DNA from: Chitinophaga pinensis DSM 2588
GTDB lineage: Bacteria > Bacteroidota > Bacteroidia > Chitinophagales > Chitinophagaceae
DNA length: 64,000 nt
NCBI RefSeq assembly: GCF_000024005.1
Contig: NC_013132.1
Span: 3,032,001 to 3,096,000, forward strand
Direction: 5' to 3'
Part shown: positions 58,501 to 64,000 of the stretch, piece by piece
Layout of the letters: each line of letters begins with the position of its first letter
How positions within the stretch are numbered: the first letter of the stretch is position 1
Notes under the pieces: generated by a model
Database searches by the model: none
The model's input: the letters and a program-made list of their open reading frames with translations, nothing else
What the model was told of the DNA's origin: nothing
Position numbers and translations under genes: made by a program

Positions 58501-59052
58501 TTAATTGACTTTATCGAATACGGTCGTCCAGGAACGCCCACTGTCGAATAAGTTTGATTTTGCATTGGCGTGAACGGAAATAGACTTGCCATCATTGCTC
58601 AACTTCCAAACCTCTGTTACGTAAACCAATAGTTGCTCCTGAACATCTGCGTGGTAAGGAGTGGCAACCATCAGGTGTACAATTGAGTTCACCGTCATGG
58701 TTTGTCCATCATCTGACAACTTTACGGTAGACTTCTTTCCTCTCTCCCGGCCATGATTGATTTGGCTTTCTTTACCGTCGAAGGTCAGTTTCTCCTGGCT
58801 TGTAGCCAGCGCTGCGCCAGGAGACGAGCTTGATACCTCTATGGTTAGAAAATTTGCCTGCTCTGCTATTTTCATTGTTTGAGCCAGCATACGATCACCC
58901 GAGTTATAGCAGCAAACAATATTTCCGCCCATACTTATCGACTCTTTGGATTTCCATTCGCCAGAAAAGTTAGCTCGATGAGTATCATTTTTTTGTTGAG
59001 CCTGTACGGCAAAATAAATTACTCCTGTTAACAGAATAATCAGGAAGGGCAA
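58501..59052 (-). CDS. Secreted lipocalin-like hypothetical protein; start possibly lost by a homopolymer shift
   Basis: About 183 residues. The mature part has strand-rich GEWKSKESISMGGNI, EKLTFDGKESQINHG and VWKLSNDGKSISVHA, like small calycin/lipocalin-type secreted proteins of Bacteroidota. In this frame the only start is a TTG at 59052. An ATG at 59072 is out of frame by one base within a run of seven T residues on the plus strand. One more base would give MKNKKNLLPFLIILLTGV, a perfect signal peptide. So it is either phase-variable, a pseudogene, or a sequencing slip. Confidence 0.6.
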   Translation of the reverse strand: MPFLIILLTGVIYFAVQAQQKNDTHRANFSGEWKSKESISMGGNIVCCYNSGDRMLAQTMKIAEQANFLTIEVSSSSPGAALATSQEKLTFDGKESQINHGRERGKKSTVKLSDDGQTMTVNSIVHLMVATPYHADVQEQLLVYVTEVWKLSNDGKSISVHANAKSNLFDSGRSWTTVFDKVN

Positions 59053-59267
59053 AAGGTTTTTTTATTTTTCATATCCTATTAAAGTTTGATACAGCGAACC
59101 TACTTTAATCCTTTTAGTTTGAAGGGTCAGGAGTGTAAATTTAAATGTAACCTTTGTAAATTATTGTAAAAGCACCTTGGACCTCTAATTTAAGCGAATG
59201 TAAAATAATAATCTGAGAACCAATGCTTTGCCCCTTTTACATTGACATAACCGATTACTAAAAATAA

Positions 59268-59639
59268 GAGCTTGGAAAAGGCCTTGCATTTGTGGGACGC
59301 CAATATAAACTGGAAATAAATGAATCGGATTATTTCTTGGATTTGTTGTTTTATCATTTGCATCTACGATGCTATGTTGTAATAGAATCAAAAGCGGGCA
59401 AATTCAAGCCAGAATATGCCGGTAAATTAAACTTCTACTTATCCGCCGTGGATAGTCAGCTAAGGCATTCAACTGATAATGCATCAATAGGGATTATCTT
59501 GTGTAAAATGAAAGACAAGATAGAAGTTGAATACTCTCTTCGTGATATGAATAAACTTATCGGCGTTATCGCTTTCGAGTTATCCGAGGTAACATATCAA
59601 AGGCAGACTGGGGTGATACGGGAACACAGGAGAGCCTAA
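59268..59639 (+). pseudogene. Truncated YhcG/DUF1016-type PD-(D/E)XK nuclease
   Basis: The open stretch reads ELGKGLAFVGRQYKLEIN, then DYFLDLLFYHLHLRCYVVIE, KAGKFKPEYAGKLNFYLSAV and SIGIILCK. This is the C-terminal nuclease domain of the YhcG (DUF1016) family: D in YFLDLLF and E-x-K in VIESKAG. The N-terminal winged-helix/DUF1016 half is absent, and stop codons precede GELGKG. Its last residues diverge and the frame ends where group II intron sequence begins at about 59640. It is not functional as such. Confidence 0.7.
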
Positions 59640-59918
59640 CGTCTCCAAACGGAAGTCGGTTCATGGGATTGACCGAACAAGAATAATCCGGGCTTACAGG
59701 GTTTGTATCGTCACCTTGTTAAGCGCTAAGAAAAGGCGATATCGGGAGGTATCCGAATCGAGAGAAATCGAAGGTAAGGAGAAGGACGAAGGCAGTCTTA
59801 GCATCCTCATAGTACCGTTAGAAGGGTGGGAAATCAGCTCTATGAAAGCCACTTAGTAGGGAAGGGGGATGTCTGTTTACGGAATTAGCATCTTAGCAAC
59901 ACTAAATGTACCAGAGAC
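59640..59918 (+). ncRNA. Group II intron RNA domains upstream of the RT, incomplete
   Basis: No protein is encoded here. The sequence has group II intron features by eye: AACGGAAGTCGG, GAACAAGAATAA, GTTAAGCGCTAAGAAAAGGC, GAATCGAGAGAAATCGAAGG and GAAGGGTGGGAAATCA. It then runs directly into the RT start at 59919, as in introns that carry their ORF in domain IV. The true 5' boundary (GUGYG) is not seen, so the intron is truncated at its 5' end. Confidence 0.55.
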
Positions 59919-61222
59919 ATGAACGAAGTGTTAACAGTAGAGATGCAGATAGCGGCTCGGGCAATGAAGTATCCGGGAGAAGCGCTGACAAACCTGCATG
60001 ATTTTATTGATATCAGACTATTGCATGACTGCTTCGATTCCCTGAATAAGAAGGGTGCAAGCGGAGTAGATGCGGAGAAATGGACTGATTACAATGAACA
60101 AAGAAATGAGAGAATCCCCGAGTTATTGACGGCCTTTAGGAGCGGTAACTACCGTGCACCCAACATCCGGCGGGTATTTATACCTAAAGGAGATGGAAAG
60201 CTGCGTCCGTAGGTCTTCCGACAGTGGAAGATAAGCTGTTGCAGACGCCTGTGTCGCGCGTCCTGACCCCGATATATGAAGGGATATTCTATCATGAATC
60301 GTATGGATTTAGGCCGGGCAAATCCCAACACCAGGCATTAGAAAGAACTGTCCAGAAAAGTGAGCATGAACCGGACGCGTTACATTATAGACGCAGACAT
60401 GCAAAACTACTTTGGTAGCATCAATCATGGTTGCCTGCGTGAGTTCCTTTGACCTAAAGATAAAAGATGGTGTGATAAGGAAAATGATAGACAAGTGGTT
60501 GAAGGCAGGTATACTTGAAAAGGGTTAGGTCGTGTATCCTACGGAAGGTACTCCTCAGGGGAGGTAGCATATCTCCGTTACTGAGTAACATTTACCTACA
60601 CTATGTACTGGATACCTGGTTTAAAGATCAAATCCAGCGATTACTGAAGGATGACAGTTTTATGATCCGTTTTGCGGATGACTTTCTTCTTGGGTTTACC
60701 AACAAGGAAGATGCATTACGAGTGATGGCAGTTTTACCGAAACGATTAAGTAAATACGGACTGACCCTACATCCAGACAAGACCAGATTAATAGATCTGG
60801 ACGATGATGGAGAAGATCATCCCCGTACCACGTTTGACTTCTTAGCTTTTACTCACTATATAAGTAAAAGCCGAAATGGAAAACGTATCCTTAAGCGGAA
60901 AACAAGCAGTAAGAAACTGAATGCGGCTTTGAAGCGTCTGAGTGACTGGATCAAGTTCTATAGACACAAGCTACCTATAGCAGAACTTATAGAATCACTG
61001 AACCAGAAACTACGCGGCCACTATGCCTACTATGGTATAACATTCAATATCAGGAAGCTGCACACGTACTATAACCGGACTAAAAACTTACTCTATAAAT
61101 GGCTAAACCATCGAGGGGGTAAGCGTGTCTGGACATGGGAAAAGATAAGGAAGCTAACGATGGAGTGGATACCCCTTGTAAGACCGAAGGTCTATCACAG
61201 TTATCAATTAGCGAAACCGTAA
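59919..61222 (+). pseudogene. Decayed group II intron reverse transcriptase/maturase
   Basis: RT domain pieces in order: RRVFIPKGDGKLRP, GLPTVEDKLLQ, SYGFRPGKSQHQALE, YIIDADMQNYFGSINH, EGTPQG then SISPLLSNIYLHYVLD, and the catalytic FIRFADDFLLGF-like FMIRFADDFLLG (YADD-type FADD). A maturase X-like end follows (RKLHTYYNRTKNLLYKWLNH). There are frame changes near 60209, 60383, 60449 and 60555, and a stop codon near 60526. About 430 codons in all, the usual length. It cannot make an active enzyme. Confidence 0.85.
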
Positions 61223-61301
61223 ACAGAGGAACCGTATGCGGGAAATCCGCTCATGGGGGTCTGTGGGGGAGCGGGGAGGTAACGAACCGCTCTACCCGGA
61301 A
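61223..61301 (+). ncRNA. Group II intron domain V/VI, decayed
   Basis: Directly after the RT stop comes AGGAACCGTATGCGGGAAAT, then CCGCTCATGGGGGTCTG: the GCGG-GAAAT-CCGC helix and tetraloop of domain V, with changes on the distal strand that break several pairs. Next is GAGCGGGGAGGTAACGA and ACCGCTC, a domain VI-like stem. The order RT, V, VI is correct for a group II intron. Confidence 0.6.
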
Positions 61302-61437
61302 CCAATGGCTTTTGATTGTCGTTAAGTTATCCAAATTAGTGACAGTTGATTGTTAGCCAATCGCTCTTTGTCAGGGAAATAAGGAAACTTATCGTCCGAG
61401 ATTTTATGGCCAAACAGTTTCCTAAAGGTTTCTGTTC

Positions 61438-62613
61438 TTAGTTTTTTACCAATATGCTATTTAAATTTATGGGCATTTTTATTTTCTTCCAAGAGGAATT
61501 AATAGATTGCTGAGATGTTGATCTTTGTTGTATACAAATCCATGGGCAAGTACGTGTGTTGAGGTTAAATTTTGTTTCACCACCAACTTGTAGTAGAGAG
61601 AAAGATACCGTTTTATTTAATTTGGCTGTAGGAAGCGAATAGCCATTTTTACCTAAATATTCTATGAGCATTGTTCCATTATAAAATGAATGAAGACTGT
61701 ATGAGCCTGCTTGATTTGAAATCAATGGTTTGATGTCATATGTGAGAGTTATCCATGGATGACATTTATTCATGGATATACAATAAGTCAAATTATTGAA
61801 AGTATAAGGGTATAATTCCATTCGTAATTTTTCATCTTCTTCAAAAATTGTATCGTGGTTGAAATTTTTTTCAGTGAAAGTCAAGTGCATTTTGGACATG
61901 AAATTCTGCAGTATGAATGTGTCGATTTTTGTCATATAGTTTGTGGAATGAATTTTAGGCAAATACTTAACAATGTAAGGAGTATCATTAATCCCAGAAA
62001 TTTGAACTGACCCGCTATTAATTTCAGTAAGTGAATCGGCAAATCTGAGTATCGATAAATAGTTTTGATATTTATCGTCATTTTCTTCAATCCAAATTTT
62101 TTCACTTATTCTAATTATGATTGGCTCTAAAGGGTGTTGGAGTTCATTTGTTTTTTGCTTGAGTATATTAAAGTTTTCCATCGATTCGGTCATGTTTGAT
62201 GACATTTTTTCTGCGGCAATGTAGATGCTGTCAGTTCTGTGTCTAAGGCTATCAATCTTTGCTTGCTCAATCGAATCTTTAAAGTTTCGTGTAGATTCAG
62301 CGATAGAGTCTTTTATGTATTCGGCTACAGAGTTATTTAAGTCTTTCTGACGCTTGAGAATTTCTTTTACCTCGTTTAGTTTTTTGTCAATAAGTATTCC
62401 AGATAAAATCACGAAGACAGAGATGCTTGCTCCTATTACGGAAATGGTATGCCAGGGAGTTCTTTTTTTTTGTGTAATTTCTCTCTCGCCGTCAAAATAT
62501 GTGATTTCTTTTTCTTTTTTTAAAAAGAACCCACCGATTGTAAATATAAACGTAAGAATAGGAGCAATTAATTTCGTACAAAAATCCAGAAGCTCAAGTA
62601 ATGTTTGTGACAT
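61438..62613 (-). CDS. Membrane-anchored coiled-coil protein, hypothetical
   Basis: 391 residues. Two N-terminal membrane segments, LIAPILTFIFTIGGFFL and TISVIGASISVFVILSGILI, are followed by a long coiled coil of about 80 residues (LNEVKEILKRQKDLNNSV ...) and a C-terminal beta-rich domain. Codons are A/T-rich and Lys/Asn/Ile use is high, unlike the flanking chromosome, as expected for accessory DNA. The gene is intact. Not recognised. Confidence 0.6.
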   Translation of the reverse strand: MSQTLLELLDFCTKLIAPILTFIFTIGGFFLKKEKEITYFDGEREITQKKRTPWHTISVIGASISVFVILSGILIDKKLNEVKEILKRQKDLNNSVAEYIKDSIAESTRNFKDSIEQAKIDSLRHRTDSIYIAAEKMSSNMTESMENFNILKQKTNELQHPLEPIIIRISEKIWIEENDDKYQNYLSILRFADSLTEINSGSVQISGINDTPYIVKYLPKIHSTNYMTKIDTFILQNFMSKMHLTFTEKNFNHDTIFEEDEKLRMELYPYTFNNLTYCISMNKCHPWITLTYDIKPLISNQAGSYSLHSFYNGTMLIEYLGKNGYSLPTAKLNKTVSFSLLQVGGETKFNLNTRTCPWICIQQRSTSQQSINSSWKKIKMPINLNSILVKN

Positions 62614-63009
62614 AAGGCGGATAATTAATTATGTAATAGTTTTTACGTAAAAAAGTTTGACTAGCAACAAAAAAGAGAAGTGAGCTTAGCTCCCTATCAG
62701 ATCTCTTTTTGAGATATCTTCCTCATTTGTAAAGAGTAGGTTAATATTAGTTGCCTTTCAGCGATTAAGGTAACCTATTGCCTATAGACGTGTCATGTTG
62801 AGGATTTAAAGAAAAGTTGAGTAAGTGAAGTGGGGATAACAGACAGCAATACAGATTCGATTTTTTATGACTAATCGTTTGAAAAATAAACCTCATTGTT
62901 GTGTCGACAAGTGTTGAACTTAATCCATAAATATCACCTGTTACAGTCATATACATGACATTAAGCCAACTTATTCATTTACAAGGTAAAGGCTTATTTG
63001 ATATTGCTC
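62614..63009. other. Non-coding gap with a hairpin
   Basis: No gene is convincing. A composite hairpin lies at 62670-62710, with outer arms AAAAAGAGA / TCTCTTTTT and inner GAGC-TTA-GCTC. It looks like a terminator on the plus strand, but no plus-strand gene precedes it; it may be a leftover of lost DNA. Confidence 0.35.
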
Positions 63010-63025
63010 GTCAATAATAGTGGTA
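63010..63025 (+). repeat. Right copy of the 16-bp direct repeat
   Basis: GTCAATAATAGTGGTA, identical to 56216-56231 and in the same orientation, 131 bp before the tRNA gene. Confidence 0.6.
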
Positions 63026-63097
63026 GGATATTAGGAGGATAAACTTGAATCGAACCTGTATTTAATTGATTATAATATAGTTACGCGAGCTCCGCTA

Positions 63098-63163
63098 CTG
63101 GGCACAAAAATAACAAGACCCGCTCTTAGTGAAGTGAGCGGGTCTTGTTATTTTTGTGCCCAG
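63098..63163 (-). repeat. 28-bp perfect inverted repeat that runs into the tRNA-Leu 3' end
   Basis: The arms 63098-63125 and 63136-63163 are exact reverse complements over 28 bp, with a 10-nt loop. The right arm includes the last seven bases of the tRNA-Leu gene (63157-63163). It probably works as the tRNA terminator, but a terminator would not normally copy the acceptor strand of the tRNA. The arm may have been made by an inverted duplication at the tRNA end. Confidence 0.75.
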
Positions 63164-63240
63164 AACTGGATTCGAACCAGCACACCCTTGCGAGCGCTGC
63201 GACCTGAACACAGTGCGTCTACCAATTTCGCCATCTGGGC
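63157..63240 (-). tRNA. tRNA-Leu (anticodon CAG)
   Basis: On the minus strand the 84-nt gene begins GCCCAGATGGCGAAATTGGT and ends CCAGTTCTGGGCA. The acceptor arms GCCCAG/CTGGGC pair. The D-arm GGCGAAATTGGTAGACGC, a variable arm of the long class-II type, and a T-arm with GGTTCGAATCC are all present. The anticodon loop TTCAGGT has CAG, which reads CUG (Leu); the position on the plus strand is 63204-63206. No CCA is encoded; the next base after the discriminator A is C. Confidence 0.93.
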
Positions 63241-63598
63241 ATCTGTTTTCCGTGTCAGGGAGTGCAAATGTATAACTTTTATCCTTATTATGAAATATTT
63301 TTTTATCCATCCTCTTTATTCCGGACGCTGCCGTCCGGAAATGCAATCTGGTAAAGGATCTGTCTCCTAAAAATAATTTTTAACAAGACTCCGCAGACTT
63401 AATCCCTGATTGAACAGCCCCACCGTCTCCTCACATGAAATTTCGCTTCTCCAAATGTCTGACTCACGGATAATTGTGTCCGGTTTACGGTATAAGTGAT
63501 TGGTATTGAGTCCTGTGTCAATGTACCTTCGAAGTGTTGAAAGCACATAACACAAATACACAGAACGAAAATTTACTGACAAAATTAATTTCAATAGT
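63241..63598. other. Gap between tRNA-Leu and the alpha/beta hydrolase gene
   Basis: No gene. A 9-bp perfect hairpin TTCCGGACG / CGTCCGGAA with loop CTGC sits at 63319-63340 without a T-tract. The region should hold the promoter of the tRNA gene (minus strand) and of the hydrolase gene (plus strand). Confidence 0.45.
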
Positions 63599-64000
63599 AT
63601 GAACAACAGCATAAACTTCCTCCGCCGTCATTTCCTGGGTATAGCTTTAATATTTGCCGCATTGAGTATCGGCGGACTGAATACCGTCAACGCACAAACT
63701 AAGGATGCCTCATTTGATCATGTGAAACAGATCAAAGCGGGTGTGCTGGATGTGGGATATGTAGAAGCAGGGCCGGCTGACGGAGAACCGGTAATATTGC
63801 TTCATGGTTGGCCATATGATATTTACAGTTATAAAGAAGTATCTGATATCCTGGCGGCCAAAGGATTCAGGGTATTGATACCTTATCTGCGTGGTTATGG
63901 TACGACCCGGTTTTTGTCGGCAGCTACACCACGTAACGGACAACAATCAGTGGTGGCCGTAGACATCATCGAATTTATGGACGCACTGAAAATTAAAAAA
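63599..64000 (+). CDS. Secreted alpha/beta hydrolase, N-terminal part, cut by window edge
   Basis: From the ATG at 63599 the frame is open to the end of the window. The N-terminus MNNSINFLRRHFLGIALIF has an RR pair and a hydrophobic stretch ending VNAQT, so it is exported. The alpha/beta-hydrolase start is clear: VGYVEAGPADGEPVILLHGW, with the oxyanion HGWP, then ILAAKGFRVLIPYLRGYG. This is typical of epoxide-hydrolase/haloalkane-dehalogenase-like enzymes. The nucleophile lies beyond the window. The name is by similarity only. Confidence 0.8.
   Translation, partial: MNNSINFLRRHFLGIALIFAALSIGGLNTVNAQTKDASFDHVKQIKAGVLDVGYVEAGPADGEPVILLHGWPYDIYSYKEVSDILAAKGFRVLIPYLRGYGTTRFLSAATPRNGQQSVVAVDIIEFMDALKIKK

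Larger units (their letters stand above)
56216..63025. mobile_element. Decayed mobile-DNA region bounded by 16-bp direct repeats
   Basis: The exact 16-mer GTCAATAATAGTGGTA occurs at 56216-56231 and 63010-63025. Between lie an IS256-family remnant, RHS-like toxin pieces, an integrase fragment, a truncated nuclease, a decayed group II intron and a few intact accessory genes. A tRNA-Leu gene is 131 bp beyond the right copy. This could be an old genomic island near a tRNA. It could also be several insertions piled up, with the repeat as the end of one of them. The integrase is broken, so the region is no longer mobile by itself. Confidence 0.45.

Noticed and set aside
62765..62956. A 63-codon minus-strand frame near the tRNA gene
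   Set aside because: No similarity, no start context, and it lies in rearranged DNA.
63319..63340. The 9-bp hairpin upstream of the tRNA gene as a terminator
   Set aside because: No T-tract on either strand and no gene ends there; left as an unexplained hairpin.

Overview
The window looks like chromosomal DNA of a Bacteroidota bacterium of the Chitinophagaceae, most likely Chitinophaga or a close relative. The evidence is the set of families: TonB-dependent receptors with an N-terminal carboxypeptidase-regulatory-like domain, type IX secretion (T9SS) sorting domains, many lipoproteins with a short lipobox, long MacB/FtsX-like permeases, DinB-like proteins and an S74/tail-fibre-like surface protein. 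The genus is an inference; no rRNA gene is present. Most genes are single units or two-gene operons, separated by strong hairpin terminators.

Region 1 (1-9.3 kb): the C-terminal part of a secreted discoidin-domain protein, a short-chain dehydrogenase, a MacB/FtsX-like permease, a 1137-residue lipoprotein joining a beta-propeller, HEAT repeats and cytochrome c, then a flavoprotein/DinB pair. Region 2 (9.3-19.6 kb): a GH2 beta-galactosidase behind an orphan discoidin remnant, a siderophore-type TonB receptor with a 21-bp-phased direct repeat upstream, a Tat-signal aldo/keto reductase, an alpha/beta hydrolase, two more DinB proteins, a PEBP protein and an AraC regulator with a large inverted repeat upstream. 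Region 3 (19.6-32.1 kb): an acetyltransferase, lipoproteins, a GH43 enzyme, a DHA2-type transporter, a T9SS cargo with SprB-like repeats, a Crp-family regulator, an Lnt-like acyltransferase and a beta-helix lipoprotein.

Region 4 (32.3-37.2 kb) holds the most interesting locus: a 51-residue lipoprotein-like peptide ending in CPACGMG, followed 36 nt later by a DUF692/MNIO (multinuclear non-heme iron oxidase) gene. This looks like a minimal, partnerless MNIO RiPP system. A secreted DUF3347 protein with copper-type Cys/Met residues lies 2 kb upstream, so a role in copper handling is possible. Region 5 (37-55.9 kb): an orphan beta-class DNA methyltransferase, a second siderophore-type receptor, an acyltransferase, ppnP, a frameshifted discoidin/T9SS pseudogene, and a tight two-gene operon of a ThDP-dependent enzyme and an L-amino-acid-oxidase-like flavoprotein that could make 2-oxo-acid-derived products. 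After these come membrane and hypothetical proteins, a TPR metalloprotease, an outer-membrane protein divergent from an AraC regulator, and the surface protein.

Region 6 (56.2-63.2 kb) is a graveyard of mobile DNA next to a tRNA-Leu(CAG) gene and bounded by a 16-bp exact direct repeat. It contains an internally deleted IS256-family transposase, remnants resembling an RHS-type toxin tail, an integrase fragment, a truncated YhcG-type nuclease and a decayed group II intron, plus three complete-looking accessory genes. The window ends inside a secreted alpha/beta hydrolase.
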